Below are positions 42,521-50,729 of a DNA stretch of 64,000 bases, piece by piece. Source of the stretch: Flavobacteriales bacterium 33_180_T64 (GTDB lineage: Bacteria; Bacteroidota; Bacteroidia; Flavobacteriales; Flavobacteriaceae); NCBI GenBank assembly GCA_002162685.1, contig MAAQ01000014.1:393876-457875 (forward strand), written 5' to 3'. The number at the start of each line of letters is the position of its first letter. Within the stretch, counting starts at the first letter, position 1. Position numbers and translations under genes: made by a program. The notes beneath the pieces are model-generated. The model worked only from the letters and a program-made list of their open reading frames with translations. It was not told the DNA's origin and did no database searches.

Positions 42521-42567
42521 ATTGCAACCGAACCAGAATGCTGTTTTTTTAGCATTTAGGTTGCAAT
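42521..42567. other. Long two-part hairpin of unknown role
   Basis: ATTGCAACC (42521-42529) pairs with GGTTGCAAT (42559-42567), and inside it AATGCT (42537-42542) pairs with AGCATT (42551-42556), leaving a T-rich loop. It lies outside the repeat copies, in a 280-base gap without a gene. It could be a terminator remnant or a foldable recombination site. Confidence 0.5.
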
Positions 42568-42699
42568 CACTAGTATAATTACTGTCACCTTTTTTTTGAA
42601 AAAGAACGAGTTAGAACACTAAAGCGTTTAGTTCTCTAAAAAGTGATAAGATCAAAGAGTTTTAAAAAATCCGATAACTTAGTATTACATTCAGAAAGA

Positions 42700-42743
42700 T
42701 AGAGTAGACATAGAATAAGCAATTAATTGCACACGTTGTTGCA
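42700..42743 (+). repeat. Truncated interspersed repeat, right end only
   Basis: GAGTAGACATAGAATAAGCAATTAATTGCACACGTTGTTGC matches the right end of subtype A. No left end is found within the preceding 100 bases, though the region is A/T-rich and may be decayed. Confidence 0.6.
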
Positions 42744-42750
42744 TGTTCGT

Positions 42751-43410
42751 TTATTCACTATCTATTAAAATAACGTTTATGGTCTCATGGTAATCTAAAA
42801 GTTTAGCTTTAAAAACATATCCATTATCGATTAGAGCAATTATTTTAACTTTTATTGATTCTCCAATGAATTTCTCTCTCTCTGCAGAATTTGCAGTTAA
42901 GAATTCTAATTGATATTCGCATGGAGAAGACCAAGATATTTTATACTTTTCTTTAAAGGGATCATCTTTATTTCTCTTCCCGTTTTTCTCAATCTGCTTA
43001 TTTTTTCTTCGTTTGATTTTAGTTTCTTTGACTCTAAAGTCAGCATATCGAAAATTTCCAGTTTTAAACTTATTACATTTTGCATAATCCGATTCATTTA
43101 ATTCAGCATTTTCATAGTTTTTATTAACAAACTCGAATGTTGAGTCATAACAATTGTTTCTCAATTTGCTGTCTGGATAATACTGAATTTCTTTAAGGTA
43201 AGTTATCAGATTTTGTATAATTTCTTCATTCTTATAAGTAGTTTTTTCGAGTAACACAGTAACTTTACTAATTCGAGCAGAGTCATTCACACAAAAATTG
43301 ACAGTTACATAATCTATTGTTTTTGCATCATTGACATAAAATCTTTTTTGGACTTGTGAATAAGAGAAAGTAGATATTAATAAATAAAATAATAATAAAT
43401 TTTTGTTCAT
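42751..43410 (-). CDS. Secreted protein of unknown function
   Basis: The 219-residue protein has a signal peptide ending FSYSQV. The N-terminal domain (FYVNDAKTIDYVTVNFCVNDSARISKVTVLLEKTTYKNEEIIQNLITYLKEIQYYPDSKLRNNCYDSTFEF) resembles TonB-C-like or SPOR-like small alpha-beta folds, but the assignment is weak. A Lys/Arg-rich linker (KIKRRKNKQIEKNGKRNK) follows, then a beta-rich C-terminal part. It is a single-gene unit between repeats. Confidence 0.62.
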   Translation of the reverse strand: MNKNLLLFYLLISTFSYSQVQKRFYVNDAKTIDYVTVNFCVNDSARISKVTVLLEKTTYKNEEIIQNLITYLKEIQYYPDSKLRNNCYDSTFEFVNKNYENAELNESDYAKCNKFKTGNFRYADFRVKETKIKRRKNKQIEKNGKRNKDDPFKEKYKISWSSPCEYQLEFLTANSAEREKFIGESIKVKIIALIDNGYVFKAKLLDYHETINVILIDSE

Positions 43411-43422
43411 AGTTTTTAAATG

Positions 43423-43635
43423 ACGTACAACGTGTTGTGTGTGGTTAGTTGCGTTTTAGAGCCTTGCTTTAGTTTAAACTTTTGCCGAATCAACCAACAA
43501 AGGAGGTAGGCAAAAGCAGTGTTGGAAGGAGCGAGGCTTTCTCGCTTATTTTCCGAGAATCTAAAGATAATAATTTGTAGGAGAATTTCCTTGTCTTAGC
43601 CAGCGTTAGCAATTAATTCTGCACGTTGTTAGCAA
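43423..43635 (+). repeat. Interspersed repeat, subtype B
   Basis: Left end GTACAACGTGTTGTGTGTGG, then GTTAGTTGCGTTTTAGAGCC and TTGCTTTAGTTTAAAC, the hairpin arms TTTTGCC and GGCAAAA, GGAAGGAGCGAGGCTTTCTC and right end AATTAATTCTGCACGTTGTTAGC. Confidence 0.92.
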
Positions 43636-43651
43636 TAGGTTTTTTGCTTTT

Positions 43652-43924
43652 TTAAAATTTTCGTCCTAAGTTTTCTCTTAATTTTAACTCAGTTTTTATT
43701 TTTTTTATATTGCCAAACTGTAAAGGAAGAATAGCACATAAAGAAAATGCAACGACTAATCCGCAGATAAATGCTCCGTTGTTATCTTTCCATATTAGGC
43801 CATATAAATTCACAACAAATAATAAAGTTAAGACTCCAATTAAAGCTCCAGCAATTATTTTAATTCCGTTTAATTCTGCTTTTAACTTTTCAGTTGGTTT
43901 GTCTTTTAATTCATTTTTTTTCAT
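43652..43924 (-). CDS. Small two-helix membrane protein of unknown function
   Basis: The 90-residue protein has two transmembrane helices (about 24-45 and 52-70) and charged ends (MKKNELKDKPTEKLKAELNGIK and KKIKTELKLRENLGRKF). Similar 90-residue proteins occur widely in flavobacteria without known function (a remembered impression, not checked). It forms a single-gene unit between a B and an A repeat. Confidence 0.68.
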   Translation of the reverse strand: MKKNELKDKPTEKLKAELNGIKIIAGALIGVLTLLFVVNLYGLIWKDNNGAFICGLVVAFSLCAILPLQFGNIKKIKTELKLRENLGRKF

Positions 43925-43946
43925 ACTGTTTAGTTTTTTTAGCTTG

Positions 43947-44078
43947 TTGCTAACTGTAGTGTGTATGGTTAGTTGCGTTGTGTGGAACTAAGTTAGTAAA
44001 AGAAAACGAACCAGAGGGAAATCCATAGGGTTTTCCGAGTATATACAAAGTGAGCAATTTAGATATATGTTGTCATTA
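43947..44078 (+). repeat. Interspersed repeat, subtype A
   Basis: Left end TTGCTAACTGTAGTGTGTATGG, core GGAACTAAGTTAGTAAAAG, hairpin GGAAATCC, ATA, GGGTTTTCC, right end AGATATATGTTGTCA. The right end is more decayed than the left. Confidence 0.88.
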
Positions 44079-44124
44079 ATTCTTCATTATTATCAATAGT
44101 ATTGTAATTGATTTATTCATCTAA

Positions 44125-44643
44125 TCAAGATTTTTGTTCATATTTAGGATAAGGGAGTTCTTCTTTTGTTTCATATTTAAACTCAGTTTTTTCTTCTCCT
44201 GTTAACCAATCGACCCAACCCCATTTTCCATTTTTAGAAACTGCTAAGTAGGTTATACCGTTGTTGTTATAACGTTGGTATTCTTCATATAAACAAGGGA
44301 CAGTTTGCTTCGCTTTATCTCCATAAGACCATTTTGCTAAATAGAAACCTACTTTTCCATCATTGTAAACAGCTGTAAAAGCACCATTAAACGGAAAGTA
44401 CTTTATGCTATCATACTTCATAGGAATAAGTTCTTTTACATTAGTTCCTTCGTACGTCCATTGATACATACCCCATTTTTTAGATCTTTTACTATTAGCT
44501 TTAAAAACGCCATCTTCATTACCTTCATCCATCTCTATTTTGCGAGCCTTTAGTTTTTTTAAAATCTCTTTTTCAGGAAAAGACTGTGAGAAGCTTGATA
44601 TGGTGAAAAATGTTAAAATGGTTACTAAAAAGATTCTTCTCAT
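44125..44643 (-). CDS. Secreted WG-repeat-like protein
   Basis: The 172-residue protein has a signal peptide ending SSFSQS. Two or three WG-type repeats are visible: SKKWGMYQWTYEGTNVKELIPMKYDSI, DGKVGFYLAKWSYGDKAKQTVPCLYEE and NGKWGWVDWLTGEEKTEFKYE, each with a KWG/KVG start and a following strand. WG proteins form beta-rich domains, usually with a binding role. It is a single-gene unit between repeats. Confidence 0.8.
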   Translation of the reverse strand: MRRIFLVTILTFFTISSFSQSFPEKEILKKLKARKIEMDEGNEDGVFKANSKRSKKWGMYQWTYEGTNVKELIPMKYDSIKYFPFNGAFTAVYNDGKVGFYLAKWSYGDKAKQTVPCLYEEYQRYNNNGITYLAVSKNGKWGWVDWLTGEEKTEFKYETKEELPYPKYEQKS

Positions 44644-44658
44644 ATTTTTGTTTTAATG

Positions 44659-44862
44659 TTTGCCTAACTGTGGTGTATGATTAGTTGCGTCTTAGAGCTT
44701 TATTCTATGCCGAATCAATCGACGTAAGGAGGTAGGTAAAAACGACGTTGGAAGGAGCGAGGCTTTCTCGTTTATTTTCCGATAATCTAAAGATAGTAAT
44801 TTGTAGGAGAATTTCCTCGTTTTAACCAGTTTTAGCAATTAATTATACACGTTGTTGACAGC
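44659..44862 (+). repeat. Interspersed repeat, subtype B
   Basis: Left end TTTGCCTAACTGTGGTGTATG, GGAAGGAGCGAGGCTTTCTC, CCGATAATCTAAAGATAG, TTTAACCAGTTTTAGC, right end AATTATACACGTTGTTGAC. Confidence 0.93.
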
Positions 44863-44900
44863 CGTTTATATCAAGGTAGAAATCGTTTAAAGCTTGAATT

Positions 44901-45350
44901 TTACTTTACAGGCATTGGAATATTTTCCCAATGATTCATGACATCTAATATTCCGCCCATCAGTGCAAGTGTAATGATCCAGTAGAATACATTGATTAAC
45001 ATACTTTTCCATCGTTTTCTCTCAAATAATCCATTTGTTATTATGACTGGTGTAACAATAATAATAGCAATGAATGTTCCGTGCCAAGCACCATGTAGAA
45101 AAGTATCAAATTCACCTTCTTGATTGATGCCATCATTATTGAAATTTAATAAAAAAAATGATAGCAAAAAGGAAAAAACCAATGATACACTAAGAGTCAC
45201 TGCCAAATTCGCTTTTTTTGCTTTTTCATCCGTCATGCCAATCGAATCTAGCCATGCTTTACCGAATACAGCTTTGTGATAATAAATAAATCCAATAAAC
45301 ATTGGAGTAAGGGTCGCTAAAATTATTGAAAGCCAATTTATATTTTCCAT
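44901..45350 (-). CDS. DUF1761 family membrane protein
   Basis: The 149-residue protein has four transmembrane helices. IILATLTPMFIGFIYYHKAVFGKAWLDSIGMTDEKA at the N-terminus and HGTFIAIIIVTPVIITNGLFERKRWKSMLINVFYWIITLALMGGIL at the C-terminus match the DUF1761 pattern (PF08570). The function of the family is unknown. It is a single-gene unit. Confidence 0.9.
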   Translation of the reverse strand: MENINWLSIILATLTPMFIGFIYYHKAVFGKAWLDSIGMTDEKAKKANLAVTLSVSLVFSFLLSFFLLNFNNDGINQEGEFDTFLHGAWHGTFIAIIIVTPVIITNGLFERKRWKSMLINVFYWIITLALMGGILDVMNHWENIPMPVK

Positions 45351-45431
45351 GTTTAATATAATTTGTTAATTAAGTTTATGAAGTTACTTTTAAAATACTA
45401 TTAGATCAAATTCATATTTGGAATTCTAATG

Positions 45432-45480
45432 GCTGCCAACTGTGGTGTGTACTTGTAATTACTTATAGCCATTGTTGTGC
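45432..45480 (+). repeat. Internally deleted interspersed repeat (49 bases)
   Basis: The left end GCTGCCAACTGTGGTGTGTAC is joined directly to the right end TAATTACTTATAGCCATTGTTGTGC. The whole interior is missing, while both ends are kept. It marks the boundary between the DUF1761 gene and the phospholipase-like gene. Confidence 0.75.
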
Positions 45481-45610
45481 TTTCGTTATTTTAAATCTAC
45501 TTTTCAATTTCTGATTTTAATAGTTTATTCATTTTTACCAATAATCCTTTAGAAAATTCAGCCAACGAACTACTAAACGCAGTACTATATTTTTTGAGTA
45601 AAAATAAAAA

Positions 45611-47515
45611 TTAGGAGTCTAAAAAGATTTCATTTACCACGGAGGATTGTTGATCGTTTTTATCTTTTGGAACATCGCCTTCCCAGGTTTTGTATCCATA
45701 TCCTCTGTCTGCATCCAAATTCCAATTCGTGTAAACTATCTTTTTTATGTCTTCTGCCGCGCTTTCATCAATAGCATTTTCAATAACCCATGAGGTAAAA
45801 TCTACCGCATTACCTATTCTAAGAGAACCTTGATATAATTTCACCGTATCTTTAATTTCATCTGATTCAGCGTATAGTTTCAAAGCGTCAAAATTAAAAG
45901 GGGTATCGAAAATAAATGAATTAAGGGTTGTAATAAATCTTGGATAAAAATCGGGTCTGGTTTTAGGTTTTTCAGATCCGTCAAAGGTTATCGTTAAATG
46001 CGATTTAGACTTGTCTCTAAATATAGGATAGCTAATAGGCTCTCGAGGATCCAGTTTTGGAAGCGTAAGATTTTCTTCATGACTATTATTTAAATCTTCA
46101 GGTTCCGGAGTAATAAATCCTTCCAAAGCTAATGTATGTCTAAGCGTTTGATATAAATCATACATTTGCAACTGTATTCTATACAAAATTGCAAAAAGTA
46201 CTTCTAGACTCATAACCAATAAAGCACTACTTAATAAATCAATCAATGCAAAGATGGAATTTAAACCCCATTGTATTGTTTCTGCTATTTGTTTAATAAA
46301 GTCGTCTAAATTTTCAAATGCTTCTGTATAACATCTACGAGAATCTGATGTAACACCAAAACTTAAGGCGTCTGACCATGAACAAGATCCTGCAGAAAAG
46401 TCGATTTCTGGCGGATTTGTAAAGTGTTCCAAAAAATCACCTAAGACGCTGTCTAAAAACTCCAATGCATTTGGGAAAGGCTCAGTTGGCCTTTCTAACG
46501 TCATACTTTTTGTAATATCTAATATTTTATAACATATTTCGTAGGTATCTTTAATTTGTTGTTTGCTCAAATAACCACTATCCTGTGTGAATGAATCTCC
46601 ATTTTTAGTAACATTAACTAATTGAGGGTGACTATTTGGTTCTGTATATGTTTCTTTGAACGCATCAAATAATAAATCAATAACTTCATCATCTAAATGC
46701 TCGAAATTTTCAGGAAACTTTAGTCTATCTTTTAGTGTTGCATTTACACTTGTGCCATCGTGTTTAAATATGGCACTTACATCCATAAAACTTTCAACCA
46801 CCACATGTCTTTGACTTGCTAACCGATATGGGCCACCAACAACTTGATTAACATAGGCATGGCCTACAACATCACCTGTTATATGTGAAAGATAACCGTA
46901 AGCGTAAGCTCTTTGTTTAGGCGTTCCAATGCTTGCAATTTCTACTAAATTCTTTGCAAACTCACCTGTTTTTCTATAATGTAACATGTCAAACCAGTAC
47001 CAATCTGTTTCTGGCTTATTGGTTTGCATTCCAGGAAGAAATTCGTCAAAAAACTTCCCCGTTGCCTTATTCCATCCAGCAGCATCAGTCACTATATTTG
47101 CACCTTCAACAACCCCAGTCAATAAACCAGTCCTTACTAAACTTGAAAATACATTAATGGTTTCTTCTATTTCTTCTTTTGCCAGTTGAATGAGTTCAAC
47201 AGTGTTTGGAACCATAGAGCCTATAATGGCATCGACCGGCTCAGTAACAGTATCTTTAATTTCTTTTATTGTATTTGCTATTTTCTTAAACGGTGCTATA
47301 ACTTTTTCAATATTTTTATATAATTGAAATATTTTATCTACCGCCTCATAATCAGGAGAAAAAAAGAATAAATCCGGGCCTATAGAGCCTAATAAAGCCA
47401 TGTCTTTATTGGCTTTTATATCATTTAGATGATCTGTTATTTCGTTGTTTTCAACAGAATCTAGCTTTTCTAAAGCCTTCTCTAATATTAAACTATGAAT
47501 TCCCCATTTTGGCAT
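45611..47515 (-). CDS. Zinc-dependent phospholipase C-like protein
   Basis: The 634-residue protein begins MPKWGIHSLILEKALEKL, as in the zinc-dependent phospholipase C family (PF00882), and continues GSIGPDLFFFSPDY and YAYGYLSHITGDVVGHAYVNQVVGG, which carry the expected metal-binding His and Asp residues in order. No signal peptide is evident, so it may be cytoplasmic or exported by another route. A long helical region (about 440-480, DLLSSALLVMSLEVLFAILYRIQ) could touch membranes. The C-terminal 150 residues are unassigned. The gene is paired with an upstream partner, 4 bases apart. Confidence 0.8.
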   Translation of the reverse strand: MPKWGIHSLILEKALEKLDSVENNEITDHLNDIKANKDMALLGSIGPDLFFFSPDYEAVDKIFQLYKNIEKVIAPFKKIANTIKEIKDTVTEPVDAIIGSMVPNTVELIQLAKEEIEETINVFSSLVRTGLLTGVVEGANIVTDAAGWNKATGKFFDEFLPGMQTNKPETDWYWFDMLHYRKTGEFAKNLVEIASIGTPKQRAYAYGYLSHITGDVVGHAYVNQVVGGPYRLASQRHVVVESFMDVSAIFKHDGTSVNATLKDRLKFPENFEHLDDEVIDLLFDAFKETYTEPNSHPQLVNVTKNGDSFTQDSGYLSKQQIKDTYEICYKILDITKSMTLERPTEPFPNALEFLDSVLGDFLEHFTNPPEIDFSAGSCSWSDALSFGVTSDSRRCYTEAFENLDDFIKQIAETIQWGLNSIFALIDLLSSALLVMSLEVLFAILYRIQLQMYDLYQTLRHTLALEGFITPEPEDLNNSHEENLTLPKLDPREPISYPIFRDKSKSHLTITFDGSEKPKTRPDFYPRFITTLNSFIFDTPFNFDALKLYAESDEIKDTVKLYQGSLRIGNAVDFTSWVIENAIDESAAEDIKKIVYTNWNLDADRGYGYKTWEGDVPKDKNDQQSSVVNEIFLDS

Positions 47516-47519
47516 ATGA

Positions 47520-48113
47520 TTATTTTTTTCTTATAAAAACATTAACATTTCGTGTGAAATCTGCTTTGAAATTTATTAAAGGATCACTTATTGGATCATG
47601 AACTACAAAAAAGAGAAGTTCAATTTCATCAGTAACAACATTTGGCATGAGATTAAAATATTTGTCATCAATATCTTTAGCCATTTCTTGTCCAGGTTGT
47701 ATACTTATTATTTCTCTATTTTTAAAAAGGAATTGAGAACCAGGTAGCGGCTGACTTTTGTCCCATTGCAAACCACTCTTCAATATATAAAAATCAACAT
47801 GACAATTCCATGAAGCTGTATTGCCTAAGTTATTAATTATAAGCTGACTTTTATTATGACTATCTACTTTTATAAAGGGTCTTAGTTTAGAAACATCACG
47901 CTTAGAGGAAAATCTTTTTTTTAAAATTTCAGAATATTCTTTACTTAAGTGCCTTTTTGATTCTTCGTTGAATTTAACAGGATTTCTTTTACTAGGAGGT
48001 TTTCGTTTATCATCGATTTCCACATTTTTAGATAGAAAACTTTTCTTTATAGCTTTAATTATCTTTTTAAATGCCGCTTTTGTTTTTTTACCTATTGTCC
48101 TGAAATTTGGCAT
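47520..48113 (-). CDS. Basic protein with a CARDB/Ig-like domain, partner of the phospholipase-like protein
   Basis: The 197-residue protein has a strongly basic N-terminal third (KKTKAAFKKIIKAIKKSFLSK). The C-terminal two thirds (about 80-195) form a beta-sandwich: LRPFIKVDSHNKSQLIINNLGNTASWNCHVDFYILKSG ... LFKNREIISIQPGQEMAKDIDD ... VTDEIELLFFVVHDP. The NxGNTASxNCHVDFY pattern is like CARDB or an Ig-like adhesion module. No signal peptide is seen. Close spacing suggests it acts with the phospholipase-like protein, perhaps in targeting. Confidence 0.65.
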   Translation of the reverse strand: MPNFRTIGKKTKAAFKKIIKAIKKSFLSKNVEIDDKRKPPSKRNPVKFNEESKRHLSKEYSEILKKRFSSKRDVSKLRPFIKVDSHNKSQLIINNLGNTASWNCHVDFYILKSGLQWDKSQPLPGSQFLFKNREIISIQPGQEMAKDIDDKYFNLMPNVVTDEIELLFFVVHDPISDPLINFKADFTRNVNVFIRKK

Positions 48114-48253
48114 GGAAATTATTTTGATTAAGTTAAAAATACAATAATTTTTATTTTTTAATCAGAAAAATAGAGTATAATTTTCTAATAAACAGGTTGT
48201 TATAGGTATTAAAGCCCATTCAAGAAGGATTTTTTATAGTTGTTCAACCTCTT

Positions 48254-48430
48254 TTAAAGTGCTTTAATCCTAGATATTTTGTCATTAGTTCCTACTATAA
48301 CTCTAGTATTCATATGATTTTTACCTTCGTGCTTTCTAATTCATTTATTGATGGTTGTTGGAGCAATTTCATAATGTTTTACTAATTGACTCTTGGTAAA
48401 CTTTCTAGTACTAAGTTTATCAAGAGTCAT
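48254..48430 (-). pseudogene. Remnant of an IS3-type transposase OrfA
   Basis: Minus-strand translation from ATG 48430 gives MTLDKLSTRKFTKSQLVKHY then EIAPTTINK, a TGA stop, IRKHEGKNHMNTRVIVGTND and KISRIKAL, then a stop. This matches the helix-turn-helix N-terminal part of flavobacterial IS3-group OrfA proteins. The internal stop and the missing downstream OrfB show it is dead. No terminal inverted repeats of an element could be found. It abuts a B repeat. Confidence 0.7.
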
Positions 48431-48435
48431 AATGA

Positions 48436-48650
48436 AGCACAATGTGTTGTGTATGGTTAGTTGCGTTTAAGAGTCTTGCTCTAGTTTAAGCTTTTGCCCA
48501 ATCAACCTACGTCTGGAGGTAGGCAAAAAATAGTGTTGGAAGGAGCGAGGCTTTCTTCGCTTATTTCCCGACAATCTAATGATAGTAATTTGTAGGAGGT
48601 TTTCTTCGTTTTAGTCAATTTTAGCAATTAATTATACAGGTTGTTAGCAA
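48436..48650 (+). repeat. Interspersed repeat, subtype B
   Basis: Left end GCACAATGTGTTGTGTATGG, TTAAGAGTCTTGCTCTAG, hairpin arms TTTTGCC/GGCAAAA, GGAAGGAGCGAGGCTTTC, right end AATTATACAGGTTGTTAGC. Confidence 0.93.
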
Positions 48651-48727
48651 ACGTTTTATTAGAATTGATAAATGGAATGTTCTAACTAGTAACTGTTTAA
48701 TTAATGCTTTTATTCACTTAATTAACA

Positions 48728-49963
48728 TTACTCTTTTAGGCATCTGACAGAAATTCCAGTATCCTTATTCCAGCCACTTCTAACAACATATTCTGCGTAA
48801 TAAGTAATACTTCGGTACCAAGTATCGGTAGAACTCCACCAATGAGCAGCTTTACCTTTAATGCCACCATTTTTAAAATTTCCTTTTAATCGGATTCCAC
48901 CAGGAAGTCCTTCAAAAAGACCTTTTTCTCTTTTATTTTTATAGTCATTCCACATAATCATGCTCTTCATTTTAATACCTGCATTTTCTTTACCACCTAG
49001 ATTATCTGTAAGTTCTGTCCATTCATCATCTGAAGGAATGTACCATCCTAAAGGAGCTAAGCCTCTCTCATCATTTACAGCATACCAATTATACAGCTTC
49101 CCTAAAATTGCACCATTATTGGGTTCATTTTCATAATAGCACCAAGCAGGAGTACCATTTTCACCTGCTTTATCCCATGCTTCTTTAGATTTAGCATGAA
49201 GAATGGGATCTCCATTTCTGAAATTACTTACATTAAGATTTTTACTCATCCAAATCTGATTACCAATTTTAACAGACTTGAAATCATTTTTATCAGTGTT
49301 ATAGTCTGGATGATTTTTAGTTATCACTTCATGTTTGTCAATATTACCAGATTCGGAAGATTTATTATCAGTGTCATTGTCTGGGTCGTGTTTTAATTCT
49401 CCTATTAAATTTCCACTTGAAAAAGTCTCAGTACTTTTTATTTTCCCATTCTTATAATAGTGCTTCCATTCTCCTGTTTTTACATCAGAAAACCAAGTCT
49501 CATCATCAGCATAGTTTCCAGTTTGACTCAATTGACCATTTTCAAAATAGAGCTTATATGCTCCAATTTTTTTTGTTCGTCCTATCGCGCTATTACTTTT
49601 ATAGCTAACACTTTCTTTTAATTTTCCATTCTTGTAATAGGTTTTTGACTTCCCTTTTTTACGACCAAAACTATAACTTGAAATTTCACTTAATTGTCCG
49701 TTGTCATAATAGAATTTCCATTCACCGTGTTCGGTTTTACTATTATAAGCACTCAACCTTTTATGACTTCCTATGCTTTTTAATTGTCCATTTTCATAAT
49801 AGGTTTTCCATTCGCCTATTTTGATCCCATAATCACTAGTAGACTGATCATAGCTTCCTATACTTTTTAATTGTCCATTATTATAATAACGTTTAATCTG
49901 TTCTTGTGCATTTACCTTAAACACTAGAACAATAAAAATCGTGAATAGAATTAATTTTTTCAT
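48728..49963 (-). CDS. Secreted MORN-variant repeat and FISUMP-domain protein
   Basis: The 411-residue protein has a signal peptide ending KVNAQE. Residues 25-195 hold six copies of the MORN_2 variant (YYNNGQLKSIGSYDQ, YYENGQLKSIGSH, YYDNGQLSEISSY, YYKNGKLKESVSY, YFENGQLSQTGNY, YYKNGKIKSTETF), each with G-E-W-K. Residues about 225-411 are a FISUMP domain (Fibrobacter major paralogous domain): IGNQIWMSKNLNVSNFRNGDPI ... GLAPLGWYIPSDDEW ... GISVRCLKE. It is probably a surface-exposed binding protein. A dead relative lies at 16566. Confidence 0.92.
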   Translation of the reverse strand: MKKLILFTIFIVLVFKVNAQEQIKRYYNNGQLKSIGSYDQSTSDYGIKIGEWKTYYENGQLKSIGSHKRLSAYNSKTEHGEWKFYYDNGQLSEISSYSFGRKKGKSKTYYKNGKLKESVSYKSNSAIGRTKKIGAYKLYFENGQLSQTGNYADDETWFSDVKTGEWKHYYKNGKIKSTETFSSGNLIGELKHDPDNDTDNKSSESGNIDKHEVITKNHPDYNTDKNDFKSVKIGNQIWMSKNLNVSNFRNGDPILHAKSKEAWDKAGENGTPAWCYYENEPNNGAILGKLYNWYAVNDERGLAPLGWYIPSDDEWTELTDNLGGKENAGIKMKSMIMWNDYKNKREKGLFEGLPGGIRLKGNFKNGGIKGKAAHWWSSTDTWYRSITYYAEYVVRSGWNKDTGISVRCLKE

Positions 49964-49983
49964 TATTTAATGTTTTTATTAAT

Positions 49984-50116
49984 GTTTGTCAACTGCGGGA
50001 TGTATGGTTAGTTGCGTTGGTAAGGAACTAAGTTAACAAAAGAAAACGAACCAGATAGAAATCTGTAGGATTTTACTTATACACAAAAATGAGTAATTAC
50101 TTATACACATTATATT
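49984..50116 (+). repeat. Interspersed repeat, subtype A
   Basis: Left end TTTGTCAACTGCGGGATGTATGG, core GGAACTAAGTTAACAAAAG, hairpin arms AGAAATC/GGATTTT weakened, right end TTACTTATACACATTATATTTC. Confidence 0.87.
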
Positions 50117-50129
50117 TCAGATAGCTGAA

Positions 50130-50528
50130 TTAGCGTTTACTTGTGTATAGTTTTACTAGAGAAATTAATCTTTTAGTCGGTTCAATTGTTACTCCTTCAG
50201 AATCCCAAAATTCCCATTTGTTGATATCAACAGTATTTACTTTATAAGAGAAGGAACAACCACCTTGATCATCAATAGTAATGATTTCTATATCATATTC
50301 ACCTTTTGCTATTTTCTTACCATTTTTAGTTTTTATAATCCAAATACCAATTCGATAAGAGAAATTTATTTCTTGAGGAATGGTAGAACAAAAAGTATAG
50401 GTGTCTTCTACAGACTTTCCTTCTTGGATTATTGAAAATAGGTTTTTTGGATATTTTTCTTCTTCTTTAGGATCGTCAGTACAGGAGAATAACAAAGTAG
50501 CAATTACGATAAAAAGGCTTTTATACAT
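50130..50528 (-). CDS. Small lipoprotein of unknown function
   Basis: The 132-residue protein has lipobox TLLFSC (Cys16) followed by TDDPKEEE, which gives an acidic, surface-type export signal. The mature part (FSIIQEGKSVEDTYTFCSTIPQEINFSYRIGIWIIKTKNGKKIAKGEYDIEIITIDDQGGCSFSYKVNTV) looks like a beta-sandwich with two cysteines. No family recognised. It is a single-gene unit. Confidence 0.65.
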   Translation of the reverse strand: MYKSLFIVIATLLFSCTDDPKEEEKYPKNLFSIIQEGKSVEDTYTFCSTIPQEINFSYRIGIWIIKTKNGKKIAKGEYDIEIITIDDQGGCSFSYKVNTVDINKWEFWDSEGVTIEPTKRLISLVKLYTSKR

Positions 50529-50561
50529 TATATTTAAGTTTAAAAATCAAAAATCTAATAT

Positions 50562-50689
50562 TGCTTCTAACGTGTTTGTATATGTTGATTTAATAACTAA
50601 TTTAGTAAATACAAACAGAATAGAAAATCCGAGGAGATTTTCGTAAGTAGAGTAGTAGTACTTGAAATTAATTATACACGTTATTATCA
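50562..50689 (+). repeat. Interspersed repeat, subtype C
   Basis: Left end GCTTCTAACGTGTTTGTATATG, then TAATTTAGTAAATACAAAC, hairpin GAAAATCC, GAGG, AGATTTTC, right end AATTATACACGTTATTATC. Confidence 0.88.
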
Positions 50690-50729
50690 AACGTATATTA
50701 AGTTAGCATCAAAATTATGTTTACCAAAT

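Noticed and set aside
42313..42555. 80-residue frame on the minus strand
   Set aside because: It runs through the repeat copy at 42342-42469 and the hairpin at 42521, has no signal, domain or good start, and is explained as chance.
42740..42752. Repeat right ends as transcription terminators
   Set aside because: Right ends often touch stop codons, but the shared hairpins lack T runs and lie on one strand order regardless of gene spacing, so termination was not assigned to the repeats.
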